Positions 8,012 through 15,629 of a DNA stretch of 16,642 nucleotides are shown piece after piece; the stretch's first letter is position 1; every line of letters begins with the position of its first letter. The notes below the pieces were generated by a model. It had not been told where the DNA came from. It searched no databases and saw nothing but the letters and a program-made list of their open reading frames with translations. Position numbers and translations under genes: made by a program. Origin of the DNA: Acidobacteriota bacterium (lineage in GTDB: Bacteria; Acidobacteriota; Terriglobia; UBA7540); the NCBI GenBank assembly GCA_021827245.1, contig JAKAWN010000113.1, forward strand, positions 1 to 16,642. Reading direction: 5' to 3'.

Positions 8012-10432
8012 TTACCCTGCTATTCGCTTCTCGAAGGGGGTGCGATCATCTTCTTCGCTGTCTGCGCTGCTCCCATATTCGTAAGAGTGGTAGCCGTAGT
8101 AGTCCTCCATTGATCGCACGTCCATATTGTTCAAGACGACTCCAACGATATTGTTCAATTGCCTGCGCGCCCTAATAACGTAGTCCCGAGGCGCCATGCC
8201 GCTTCGAACCACCATGATGCTGCCATCAACCAAGCCTGCCAGGATGCGCGCATCCATCAGGTTGGGCATTAGAGCCGGAGAGTCAACGACGAGATAGTCA
8301 TATTCCTCAAGCAACTGGCCGATCAAAACCCTCATTCGCGTGGAGGAAAGCAAGGCAATCGGATTCTTCGCTGAGCGGCCGGCAGGCAGAGTGTCAAGTC
8401 CGGGCGAGAGGCCCGGGAGAACACATGGAGCCCATTCGCTCATCCCTCCCAAATAGCTCGACAGTCCGCGAATGTTCCGAAATCCGAGCGCCCGGTGGAC
8501 AGCAGGACGCCGAAGGTCAGCATCAACAAGGATGACCCGGCTTCCCTGTTGCGCCAACGCGATCGCCAGGTTGACCGATACCGTAGTTTTTCCCTCGCCC
8601 GGCTGGGAGCTTGTGACGACAATGCTCCGGAGCAGCTTCTTTCGGCCCACAGCTTCCAACATCACCGAACTCCCCAGGGTTCTGAAGGCCTCCACCAATG
8701 GCGAGTATTTCTGGTGGACCTGCTTGTCTATTCGGTACCATGAGCTTTCGGCCTTTGTCATCTGCGATGCATCAAACACATCGGAAGGCAACAATCCGCA
8801 ACCATCCGTGCCGTTCCCGCCCACAACCAGTTGCGAAAGAGAATCGACAGCCGGAATCATCGCCAAAGCGGGTAGGCCCAGGAAGCGGTCGACTTCTTCG
8901 ACGGTTTTCAGCGTGGTGTCAAAGTGCGCCTGCAAGAAAGCAAGCCCGATCCCCAACCCCAATCCAACAATCAACCCGAGGGCAATGTTGAGCAAGATCT
9001 TGGGCTTGACGGGCAGGTATTGCGGCACAGCCCGGTCCACGACATTGACATTATTAGCTTTGATACGGGCCACCAGGCTGGCTTCTTTGACGTTCTGCAG
9101 GAGGTTGTCATACAGCTGGTTGTCGGAACTGGCATCCCGCTTCAACATGTCGTACTGGTTTGATTTCTCAGCTATCGCGTTAGCCTCACCCTTCTGCTGC
9201 TGGAACTCCCGAACCAGAAGAGCCTCACGGCGAACGGCCGCAAGGTAGCTGTCGGTTATATTCGCGGCAGCACGCTGACGCTCACGCGCGAGCATCTCTT
9301 CCGCCGCCTTGAGCTGGTTCTTTACCTGTTTGACTTTGGGATAATTGTCTGTAAAAGTTGCCGAGATCTGAGCGTAATCACGCTTAAGGTCTGCAACTTT
9401 TTCCGTGAGGTTCTGCAAAAGCTTGTCCTGGAAAACCCCTGGAAGAGAACCATAATTCCCCTTCTGCACCAGGTCGTAAACGGATTGCTTCTGGTATCGG
9501 TCTGCCTGGGCCGCGGTCAACTCAGTCTGGAGCTGACGGAGGCGCTGGTTAACGATGTTTTGAGAAGTACCGTTATCGGTTTCTAGGTAGAGCAGGCCAT
9601 TCCGGCGAGCGAATTCTGACATCTTTGCTTCAGACTGCTCCAAGTCTCGCTTTGCGTCCTGAACCTGCTGGGCCAGCATTTTTGTCAGTCTTTCTGTGGC
9701 CTTCTGATGTAACCGCAGGTAATCGGCAACAACTGCGTTGACTACGCGGGCGCACAAGCGAGGATCACTGCTTTCATAGCTGATATTGACCAGCCGGCTG
9801 CTTCCAACACGTGAAACCTTTAACGAAGACTCAAAGCTGTCGACAAGCCGCTGGTAAGCCTTGGCGTCCATTTCGGATTCGGGCGAGACTGTCGACGTCG
9901 CATCGGGGTCTTTGATCGTCGCATCCGCACCGGAAGAACCACTCGAACCAGATCCGGTGTACCAGTGCATGAAGCCACGCCACCCCTCACCCAAAATGCC
10001 TGAAATGGAGATGCCCGATTTTTGCTCTTTTGTCAGAAGGACCTGGTCAACTACTTGCCTGGCCAGGCTGTCACTTTTCAGGATCCCGATCTCCGTCTCC
10101 ACTTCCGTCAGTACGATGCTGTTGGGAGCTGCATTCTGAGTCTGAAGCTGCTGCAAGGTCTCCATTTCCGGCGAGGACCCTTTGATCTCAATAGTTGCCT
10201 CAGACCGATAGACAGGCTTCATAAAGAGCGTCGCAATCAGGGCAAGCAGCACGACGGCGCCCGTTACAGCAAGAACGGTACGGTAACGCTCCCGCAGCAC
10301 TCTCAGAACGTATTGAAAGTCAATATCGCCTTCCGGATCCGGCGAACTCGTGTTCGCCATGGTCGCAGAAACCTTCCGGATCCTCGAGAGGACGCCCTCC
10401 TTGTAGAGTCGAATTTTGTTCTCTTCGGTCAT
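8012..10432 (-). CDS. wzc: Wzc-like polysaccharide co-polymerase with tyrosine autokinase (BY-kinase)
   Basis: Inner-membrane protein that sets chain length and powers export through cycles of tyrosine autophosphorylation. With ATG 10432 it has 806 residues. It shows a first membrane helix (about 54-74, VLAVTGAVVLLALIATLF), a Wzz domain, a long periplasmic coiled-coil part (about 235-440), a second membrane helix (about 480-500, glycine-rich) and a cytoplasmic kinase. Kinase motifs are Walker A SSQPGEGKTT (about 605), Walker A' ILVDADLRRP, Walker B YLVVDSPAL (about 716) and a C-terminal tyrosine cluster YYGYHSYEY (about 780). The start is chosen for GGAG 8 nt before it; a GTG at 10471 abutting the upstream stop is less likely. 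It sits 39 nt after the Wza-like gene. A Ser/Gly-rich tract (about residues 157-165) is an insertion in the periplasmic part. Confidence 0.95.
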   Translation of the reverse strand: MTEENKIRLYKEGVLSRIRKVSATMANTSSPDPEGDIDFQYVLRVLRERYRTVLAVTGAVVLLALIATLFMKPVYRSEATIEIKGSSPEMETLQQLQTQNAAPNSIVLTEVETEIGILKSDSLARQVVDQVLLTKEQKSGISISGILGEGWRGFMHWYTGSGSSGSSGADATIKDPDATSTVSPESEMDAKAYQRLVDSFESSLKVSRVGSSRLVNISYESSDPRLCARVVNAVVADYLRLHQKATERLTKMLAQQVQDAKRDLEQSEAKMSEFARRNGLLYLETDNGTSQNIVNQRLRQLQTELTAAQADRYQKQSVYDLVQKGNYGSLPGVFQDKLLQNLTEKVADLKRDYAQISATFTDNYPKVKQVKNQLKAAEEMLARERQRAAANITDSYLAAVRREALLVREFQQQKGEANAIAEKSNQYDMLKRDASSDNQLYDNLLQNVKEASLVARIKANNVNVVDRAVPQYLPVKPKILLNIALGLIVGLGLGIGLAFLQAHFDTTLKTVEEVDRFLGLPALAMIPAVDSLSQLVVGGNGTDGCGLLPSDVFDASQMTKAESSWYRIDKQVHQKYSPLVEAFRTLGSSVMLEAVGRKKLLRSIVVTSSQPGEGKTTVSVNLAIALAQQGSRVILVDADLRRPAVHRALGFRNIRGLSSYLGGMSEWAPCVLPGLSPGLDTLPAGRSAKNPIALLSSTRMRVLIGQLLEEYDYLVVDSPALMPNLMDARILAGLVDGSIMVVRSGMAPRDYVIRARRQLNNIVGVVLNNMDVRSMEDYYGYHSYEYGSSADSEEDDRTPFEKRIAG

Positions 10433-10471
10433 ATCAAAATCTCCACACTCATGGAATGTTTCACCGAGCAC

Positions 10472-11602
10472 CTATGGAATTCCTCGCCAAACAATCCACT
10501 GAGAGAACGTCTTGAGAACCGCCTTGCCTGCTGACTTTGCTCCGTTTTTGGGAATGAACAGAATGTCTTTCGGTTGCAACGCTGGATCGGGCGCCTTGCC
10601 TGATAGAATCCGGTTCAGGTGGACAGGAAGTTCAGTTTTCTGGCCGCTCTCTGCGACTCGAATAATCTTGGCATTGCTTTTGTCAGCATCCGGGGCTATT
10701 CCCTGCCCGAGCGCTATCGCCTGCAAAACCGTCATATTTTCGTTGTCTTGTATTGGGAAACCACCCGGCCGATTGACATCGCCGACAACATAGACAATTC
10801 CGGCGGCTTTAACCTTGATGATGTCACCCGGATAGATTGGAACGTTGTACCTGGGATCTCCCGAATCAAGCAGTCGTTTAAGGCTGATCTCAATTGTTTT
10901 TCCCTCACCCGCGTTTGCGGAGGATGTAGATGATGCGGAGGCCGGAGTTCCGCCCTGCAGATCAGCTTCCACAGCGCCTTTCGCTCCAGCATTCGGCGGC
11001 AAATTCCAGTCAAAGTCGTTGCCGGCCCCTCGCATGACCAAAACAGTGTTTCCAGCATCAGGCGCGAGGCCCTGGGCCATCGAAAGCATTTCGAGCAGCG
11101 TCTTTGTGCCGCTAATTTGAAAGACCCCGGGTTTCTGGACTGCCCCCATCACGGAAACGCTATGACTCTGCATCTCCGTGACAGTAACAGTCACCTGAGG
11201 ATCCTTCATGTAGGTCCGGCGCAACAGCGCCTGCAGAACCAGTCCGAGTTCATGCGGAGTTAATCCTTCAGCTTTGACACTTCCAATCAGGGGCATCGTA
11301 ATGTTCCCGTCGCCTGAAACCCGGAAGGGACCGCTCAGGTCCGGCGCTTCAAGAACCGCAATGGTCAGCAAGTCGTCCGGGCCAATACGGTAATCGCCTG
11401 GAGACGGACCGTTCTGCCCGTTCGCAAGCGCAGAGTGAACTAATTGCCGGAGGCGCCGGTTCCAATCGTCGGTTGTTTCCATTTTTGTGGTGCTCGAAGT
11501 GGCCGTTACTTCAGCCGATTTTGGAGGGGGAGCCGACTGGGCCGGAACCCACATCACCCCCGTGGCAATGAAAACTATCAGGCAAAACCATACTCGAGTC
11601 AT
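10472..11602 (-). CDS. wza: Wza-like polysaccharide export protein (SLBB/Poly_export)
   Basis: Builds the outer-membrane/periplasmic channel for polymer export together with the Wzc-like protein. Starting at ATG 11602 (GGGAG 7 nt upstream) the 376-residue protein opens with a signal peptide, MTRVWFCLIVFIATGVMWVP followed by AQSA, likely cut after about residue 24. There is no clear lipobox, unlike classical Wza lipoproteins. Domains: Poly_export about 69-132 (GDYRIGPDDLLTIAV to DPQVTVTV), a first SLBB about 138-182 (VSVMGAVQKPGVFQI), a low-complexity Ala/Ser linker about 210-232, and a second SLBB about 268-310 (VYVVGDVNRPGGFPI). The end, residues 355-376, could form the amphipathic helix that lines the outer-membrane pore. 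An in-frame start at 11644 would add 14 residues ahead of the signal peptide and is rejected. Confidence 0.94.
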   Translation of the reverse strand: MTRVWFCLIVFIATGVMWVPAQSAPPPKSAEVTATSSTTKMETTDDWNRRLRQLVHSALANGQNGPSPGDYRIGPDDLLTIAVLEAPDLSGPFRVSGDGNITMPLIGSVKAEGLTPHELGLVLQALLRRTYMKDPQVTVTVTEMQSHSVSVMGAVQKPGVFQISGTKTLLEMLSMAQGLAPDAGNTVLVMRGAGNDFDWNLPPNAGAKGAVEADLQGGTPASASSTSSANAGEGKTIEISLKRLLDSGDPRYNVPIYPGDIIKVKAAGIVYVVGDVNRPGGFPIQDNENMTVLQAIALGQGIAPDADKSNAKIIRVAESGQKTELPVHLNRILSGKAPDPALQPKDILFIPKNGAKSAGKAVLKTFSQWIVWRGIP

Positions 11603-11664
11603 CTTATGACTCCCTTCATGCACCAAAGATCCGATCAAGACCATGTGTTACCCTTGGACTACAG

Positions 11665-12321
11665 CTATCGCGACGAGACTGTGCGAGCTGAACCCAGAAT
11701 CCCCCTTCCCGGCCCCCAACTCCCGGCCAAAGGAACCTCAGGCCTCCGGGGGGCGAAGTGTCTAGCCGCGTTCTCCGGCAGCGGCGTAACCCGTTCAACT
11801 TCGCTTGCATCAACTTCCGCTGCCACAGACCTCTCAAGCAGGGTCACTGAAACAATCAGTCGCGTTTGTCCCTTTTTCCGCACCAGAAACCCTTCCAGCC
11901 CGCTGAGCGCTCCGGACTTTACCCGGACAAGGTCGCCGCATTTGAGAAATGGGTGGGGCTCCACTTTGACGCGACTCGCAACTACGCTGCGCACGGCCTC
12001 GATTTCCTCTTCGGAAATCCCCGCCAATTTCCCCGCACTGGCAACCAGCCCGTGAACCCCCGGCGTGGTCACGATCGCGAGTCGGCGGCTAACATCACCT
12101 CGCAGGAACACATAGCAGGAGAAAAGCGGTAACTCCACCTGTTTACGCCGATCCCGCCATTGGCGAACTTCCGAGTAGAGCGGGAGGAAGACTTCGAACC
12201 CTTTGTTAGCAAGCATGCTTGCAACCATTTTCTCGTGCTGGTGGCGGGTATGGGCCGCGTACCAGGGGCCCACTCCGAACCCTCCCTCACCGTAATGCAC
12301 TGGAGCCTTGAGATCGCCCAT
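11665..12321 (-). CDS. Specialised NusG paralogue (UpxY/RfaH/LoaP-like antiterminator)
   Basis: Likely binds RNA polymerase and lets it read through the long polysaccharide operon. Of its 218 residues, about 18-115 form the NGN domain (PWYAAHTRHQHEKMVASML, then GFEVFLPLYSEV, then ELPLFSCYVFLR and a TTPGVHGLV segment). Residues about 127-178 form the KOW domain (CGDLVRVKSGALSGLEGFLV). A tail of about 40 residues rich in Pro, Arg and Gly (from 180) is not part of either domain. The gene lies 15 nt after the EBP1 gene and 62 nt before the Wza-like gene, the classic position for an operon-specific NusG. Housekeeping nusG would sit beside secE and ribosomal protein genes, which are absent here. 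AAGG precedes the ATG by about 7 nt. Confidence 0.93.
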   Translation of the reverse strand: MGDLKAPVHYGEGGFGVGPWYAAHTRHQHEKMVASMLANKGFEVFLPLYSEVRQWRDRRKQVELPLFSCYVFLRGDVSRRLAIVTTPGVHGLVASAGKLAGISEEEIEAVRSVVASRVKVEPHPFLKCGDLVRVKSGALSGLEGFLVRKKGQTRLIVSVTLLERSVAAEVDASEVERVTPLPENAARHFAPRRPEVPLAGSWGPGRGILGSARTVSSR

Positions 12322-12336
12322 ATCCTGCCCTTTTCG

Positions 12337-13413
12337 TCATACCGCCTCGTGATTGCATTTCCGTTCGCGTGGACCGGAGCTTTCAGCAGCGGATTCGAAC
12401 TGCTCAGAGAGCAATCCGCCTTCCTTGATCTTGTAAAGGAGAGCGCGATAACTGATGTTCAAAGCCCGAGCTGTACGCCTGCGGTTCCACTGGGTCTCCT
12501 GGAGGGTCCTGAGGATGATCTTACGTTCCAGCTCGTGCGCGGCCTCACGGGTCAGTTCCTTCAACGAAAGGGTGTGGCCCATGGCAGACCCGAATGCAAC
12601 TGTCTCCCGAGGACGGTCAGAGTTTGCAATGCCCGCAATCCCTTCCGTGCCTAGGACCACATAGCGCTTCATGGCGATTTCCAGTTCGCGAATATTCCCC
12701 GGCCAGTCGTGCTGCCGAAGGTGATCGATCAGTTGTGAACTTGGAGCATCCGACCGGCGGCCAAATCGCTGGCTGTAAATTCGCCAAAAGTAATTGGCGA
12801 GTTGAGGGATATCCTCCTTGCGCTCACGCAACGGAGGCAGGTGCAACGTAACCACAGTGAGGAAGGAGAAAAGATCCTCACGGAATCTGCCAGCCACGAC
12901 TTCGCGCTCCAGCTCGCGGGTACTCGTACCGATGACCCGGAGCGTGGCAGGGATGTCCGTCCCACCGCTTGAGATGAAGGACTTGAATCCCTGAATCAGT
13001 TGCAGCAGTTCCAGTTGGCTGTCCGTCGGGACTTCAGCCACTTCGTCGACAAACAAGGTGCACAAACGCTGGGCGGAATCTCCGTTGCTGCCGTGGCCGG
13101 CTTCCCCGTCGGGCCGTCCGGGCTCTACTCGAAACGCCACGCCGTCCACAGCAGGACCGCAAGCGGCGGGCGGACTCACCTTCAAGAAAGGTGCAGCAGG
13201 ACCAGGGCTGCATGAGTGGATGAAGCGGGCAAGAACCTCTTTGCCGGTACCCTCTTCTCCCAGTATGAGGATCGGAACGCTGGCGCTGGCGACCCTTTCC
13301 ACAATCTGCCACAGTCCTTTCATTCCTTCGGACTGGCCAAAGATTATTGCCTTGGGTGGAAGGCCGTGGCATGAGACCAACCGGCCATCAAACGCATTCG
13401 GTGCGGTTTCCAT
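12337..13413 (-). CDS. AAA+ Fis-type regulator without receiver domain and without GAFTGA (EBP1)
   Basis: A 358-residue member of the NtrC-type AAA+ enhancer-binding family, first gene of the export operon. A short N-terminus (about 25-35 residues, no receiver or GAF domain) leads to Walker A GEEGTGKE (52-59), Walker B LFVDEVAEV (D123, E124), the arginine-finger region GRFREDLF (175-182), RERKEDIPQLANYFW and WPGNIREL (237-244). A Fis-type helix-turn-helix follows at about 295-333 (WNRRRTARALNISYRALLYK). The distance from Walker A to Walker B equals that of E. coli NtrC, so loop 1 aligns without gaps, and GAFTGA becomes GRPDGE (99-104). This loop contacts sigma-54 in the family, so ordinary sigma-54 activation is unlikely. 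VpsR and TyrR are known relatives that lack it. ATG 13413 has AGGA 8 nt upstream. Confidence 0.9.
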   Translation of the reverse strand: METAPNAFDGRLVSCHGLPPKAIIFGQSEGMKGLWQIVERVASASVPILILGEEGTGKEVLARFIHSCSPGPAAPFLKVSPPAACGPAVDGVAFRVEPGRPDGEAGHGSNGDSAQRLCTLFVDEVAEVPTDSQLELLQLIQGFKSFISSGGTDIPATLRVIGTSTRELEREVVAGRFREDLFSFLTVVTLHLPPLRERKEDIPQLANYFWRIYSQRFGRRSDAPSSQLIDHLRQHDWPGNIRELEIAMKRYVVLGTEGIAGIANSDRPRETVAFGSAMGHTLSLKELTREAAHELERKIILRTLQETQWNRRRTARALNISYRALLYKIKEGGLLSEQFESAAESSGPRERKCNHEAV

Positions 13414-13597
13414 TCACGTTTTCCTTATCACAGCCGCTGGACTGTCCTTCGTTCGCCGGAATCGACCTGATCTATTCTCAGGTGCCGGCGCATGACAATC
13501 CCCACAACAACCCGAGCTCACCACATGTTGAGAAGCACAAACGCCCAAAATCAACTGCCCCCAAATGCTGCAGTGAAATGCAACTGTCTTGCTACTC

Positions 13598-13613
13598 GCA
13601 CATGAAATGCCAA
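13598..13613 (-). promoter_or_regulatory. Sigma-54 (-24/-12) promoter candidate for the EBP1 operon
   Basis: Read on the minus strand: TTGGCATTTCATGTGC. The GG of the -24 box and the GC of the -12 box have the canonical 12-nt offset, and TTGGCA plus TGC match the consensus TTGGCAC-N5-TTGC. Transcription would begin near 13587, giving a leader of about 170 nt before 13413. It shares TTGGCA and ATGTGC with the candidate at 15630-15645. Confidence 0.65.
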
Positions 13614-13625
13614 ACCCGTCCAAGC

Positions 13626-13651
13626 GTCCGCCAACCGGCCGGACAGTTTTT
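13626..13651 (+). terminator. Dyad GTCCG/CGGAC followed by a T-run (terminator-like on + strand, or upstream activator site)
   Basis: GTCCG (13626-13630) pairs with CGGAC (13640-13644), and the stem can extend by two more pairs with one bulge. TTTTT follows at 13647-13651. On the plus strand this has the form of a small intrinsic terminator, though no plus-strand gene precedes it. It also sits 13 bp upstream of the -24 box of the EBP1 promoter, so it could instead be a protein-binding dyad. Confidence 0.35.
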
Positions 13652-13889
13652 CGAGTACGGGCCGTTCCTCTCAAAGTCCCTTGTTTTATTAACAGTTAGC
13701 GTTTCCATTCCTCGAAATGAAATCTTATGCAAGCTATTGCTGAAGACGATCAGATGGGATCAGGTCACGCAAAATCATTCGTGAGTGAGAATTGTCTTGC
13801 ACCGTCGCGACCTTAGCCACCTGCTTTGCACACCTCGCCAACCTCTTGACAGGCAATATATTTCCCCCCGGATGGACAAACTCCGGCGG

Positions 13890-13970
13890 CGGTTCAGGGT
13901 GAAAGAATTTGCAGCATCGCGTGGCTATGCCCTTTGCCATTCCGGATGCTGCGGTTCACCAGATAAACCG
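13890..13970. other. Large composite stem-loop, possible structured RNA
   Basis: Three nested perfect stems: CGGTT (13890-13894) with AACCG (13966-13970), GGTGAA (13898-13903) with TTCACC (13955-13960), and GCAGCATC (13911-13918) with GATGCTGC (13945-13952). They are separated by small internal loops, giving 19 pairs in total. The apical 26 nt contain a further short stem TGGC/GCCA. I could not match it to a riboswitch class I know. It lies about 480 nt upstream of EBP1 and about 170 nt after the small gene ending at 14144, so it could be a leader, a 3' element or an independent small RNA on either strand. Confidence 0.5.
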
Positions 13971-14143
13971 GCGACAAAGGCTCAGGTAAATTGAGGATTG
14001 AAGATGATCCGGAGATAGCCGCATGCGAACCCGGTCAGAGCCCGAGAGGCGCTTCGAATCGCTCTCTTCTGGCTTCTGCCTTGGCAGCAAACGGTTCCGT
14101 TCATGGTTGCAGGTAGGAAATTCTCTAGCTCTCCGCGGCGTTC

Positions 14144-14533
14144 TCATGCTTTGCCGGCATGAACCTCTTCTACCCACGGAGTTGGCGCCTGAACGTGGAA
14201 AATTCTTATAGGTTCGGCCTCGAGCGCCTCTGCCTCATCTGCGAGAGATGTATCCAGGATCTCATCCGAAAGGACCAGTCGGGCGTTATCTTCATTTGAA
14301 TGAACCAGCACACCGTCGATGCCTTCCTCGGAATCCACTTTCACGTACGCAGGCTTTCCGCCAACCGAATTCCCGGCTGAAACAAGATTCTTGGGATCGA
14401 GGGTTTTCTTATGCAGAAGCCGGGTCTTGAAGGCGTACAAATCGGCGTCTTTGACAGCATCTTCCGCAGCACGCTTCTTCAGTGACATGGCGTCCAGTTG
14501 TCTCAGGCTCGCCGCAAACTGTTTGAACTCCAT
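14144..14533 (-). CDS. Hypothetical small acidic protein downstream of EBP2
   Basis: I do not recognise this 129-residue protein. It starts at the ATG at 14533, 8 nt after the EBP2 stop; GGAGAGAGG at the end of EBP2 may serve as ribosome site, although at about 15 nt it is further away than usual. The N-terminal half (MEFKQFAASLRQLDAMSLKKR, then AEDAVKDADLYAFKTRLLHKK) is helical and charged. The C-terminal half contains short beta-like stretches (KPAYVKVDSEEG, IDGVLVHSNEDNARLVLSDE) and an acidic run DEAEALEAEP before IRIFHVQAPTPWVEEV. There is no signal peptide or membrane segment. Its tight linkage to EBP2 suggests a regulatory partner, which is inference. A longer reading frame from 14662 overlaps EBP2 in another frame and is not used. 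Confidence 0.65.
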   Translation of the reverse strand: MEFKQFAASLRQLDAMSLKKRAAEDAVKDADLYAFKTRLLHKKTLDPKNLVSAGNSVGGKPAYVKVDSEEGIDGVLVHSNEDNARLVLSDEILDTSLADEAEALEAEPIRIFHVQAPTPWVEEVHAGKA

Positions 14534-14541
14534 ATTGTTTT

Positions 14542-15588
14542 TCAATTTCCTCTCTCCTGCTTCGCAACAGATTGTTTCGGCATCAACCCAGCCTCTTTGA
14601 TCTTGTAAAGCAGTGCCCGGTAACTGATGTTCAAGGCTCGGGCCGCCTGTTTCCGGTTCCACTGCGTCTCGCGCAGAGTCCTGGCAATGAGCTTCCGTTC
14701 AACTTCCCGGGCCTCCTGCCGCGACAGACTCTTCAAGGAAACGGCCCTCGGTGCGGAAGGCTTGCACACCCTTGGCTGCGATGTCGGTGCGGCCAATTCG
14801 TCAATAATCTTTTCTTCGGAACCGCAAAGGGCATAACGCTTCATCACATTGGAAAACTCGCGAATGTTTCCCGGCCAGTCATGCCCCTGAAACGTCTCCA
14901 CCAGCCTCGTCGAGGGTTTGGGGGCATCGGAACCAAGCTCCTCCCGGTAGCACTGCCAGAAATAATGCGCCAACCCTGGAATATCTTCCCGCCGCGATCG
15001 CAGGGACGGCAATCGAAGGCTGACAATGTTGACAGAATAGAAAAGATCCTCGCGGAAATTCCCCTTGCGCATTTCCTGCTCAATGTCATGTTTGGTGCTG
15101 CAAATGATGCGCAGCAGAGAAGAGGCATGTTCTGGAAGTCCGTTGCCGTGGAAGCGGTCGTCGTGCAACAAATGCGCCAGCTTCCTTTGCGAAACAAAAT
15201 TAAGCTCTGCTATTTCTTCGAAAAACAGACTGCCAATGCAGGGTGGCCTTCCCGGCACGCTATGATGATGGTAGCCGTTGCCGTTGCCGTTTCCGTTGTC
15301 GTTGTCTCGCGGGACCACGAAACTGGCGCTCTTACGCCACCCTTCTCCTCCGGCAGGGACAACTTTATGAAAAGGAGTCGTCTCGCCTGGATACCTCCGG
15401 TGGATGAGTCTGGCCAGGATTTCTTTTCCGCTGCCGGCCTCTCCACAAATCAGGACCGGAACGTCGGAGCATGCGACCTTTTCGAGCTGGTTCCTTACTT
15501 CGCTCATGACGGCTGAGCTGCCCAAGACCACGTTTTCAGGAGGCGTCGGCCAGTGGCAAATTGTCACTCCCGCGGCATCTATGGCCAC
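14542..15588 (-). CDS. AAA+ Fis-type regulator with Asn-Gly repeat replacing GAFTGA (EBP2)
   Basis: Paralogue of EBP1, 348 residues from the GTG at 15588. That start has GAGGTG 8 nt upstream and matches the EBP1 N-terminus in length; a TTG at 15645 lies on the predicted promoter and is rejected. It has Walker A GEAGSGKE (49-56) and Walker B SLFFEEIAEL with the usual Asp changed to Glu (E124). Also present are the arginine-finger region GNFREDLFYSVNIV, RSRREDIPGLAHYFW, WPGNIREF and a Fis-type helix-turn-helix WNRKQAARALNISYRALLYK nearly identical to that of EBP1. Where NtrC proteins have GAFTGA, this protein has DNDNGNGNGNGYHHH (95-109), four residues longer than the family spacing. Usual sigma-54 contact is therefore not expected. 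The shared recognition helix suggests the two paralogues bind the same or similar sites. Confidence 0.88.
   Translation of the reverse strand: MAIDAAGVTICHWPTPPENVVLGSSAVMSEVRNQLEKVACSDVPVLICGEAGSGKEILARLIHRRYPGETTPFHKVVPAGGEGWRKSASFVVPRDNDNGNGNGNGYHHHSVPGRPPCIGSLFFEEIAELNFVSQRKLAHLLHDDRFHGNGLPEHASSLLRIICSTKHDIEQEMRKGNFREDLFYSVNIVSLRLPSLRSRREDIPGLAHYFWQCYREELGSDAPKPSTRLVETFQGHDWPGNIREFSNVMKRYALCGSEEKIIDELAAPTSQPRVCKPSAPRAVSLKSLSRQEAREVERKLIARTLRETQWNRKQAARALNISYRALLYKIKEAGLMPKQSVAKQERGN
15271..15306. repeat. Hexanucleotide microsatellite inside EBP2
   Basis: About six imperfect tandem copies of a CCGTTG-type unit on the plus strand (for example CCGTTGCCGTTGCCGTT), encoding alternating Asn/Asp-Gly on the minus strand. 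Each unit adds two codons, so slippage would change the loop length without a frameshift. It sits exactly where the sigma-54 contact loop should be. Confidence 0.8.
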
Positions 15589-15629
15589 CTTATATGCACC
15601 TCGGCTAATCTTCGTCTGGTGCGGGAGAA

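Larger units (their letters stand above)
13414..14143. other. Gene-free stretch of about 730 nt between the two regulator units
   Basis: Reading frames on both strands here are short, lack ribosome sites and resemble nothing known. Supported contents are the -24/-12 promoter (13598-13613), a dyad with T-run (13626-13651) and a large composite inverted repeat (13890-13970). A bulged hairpin at 14044-14066 (GAGAG/CTCTC, inner CG pairs) follows the small gene ending at 14144 but has no U-run on the minus strand, so it is at best a weak terminator candidate. Confidence 0.5.

Noticed and set aside
13414..13674. 86-codon minus-strand frame just upstream of EBP1
   Set aside because: Crosses the predicted promoter, has a composition typical of non-coding GC-rich DNA and no ribosome site.
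13797..13850. TTGGCGAGGTGTGC and GTGGCTAAGGTCGC on the minus strand as -24/-12 promoters
   Set aside because: The GG-to-GC offset is 10, not 12, so the spacing is wrong for sigma-54.
13890..13970. Possible c-di-GMP riboswitch, given the EPS context
   Set aside because: The conserved loops and tetraloop-receptor pattern of GEMM-I are not visible; kept only as an unassigned structure.
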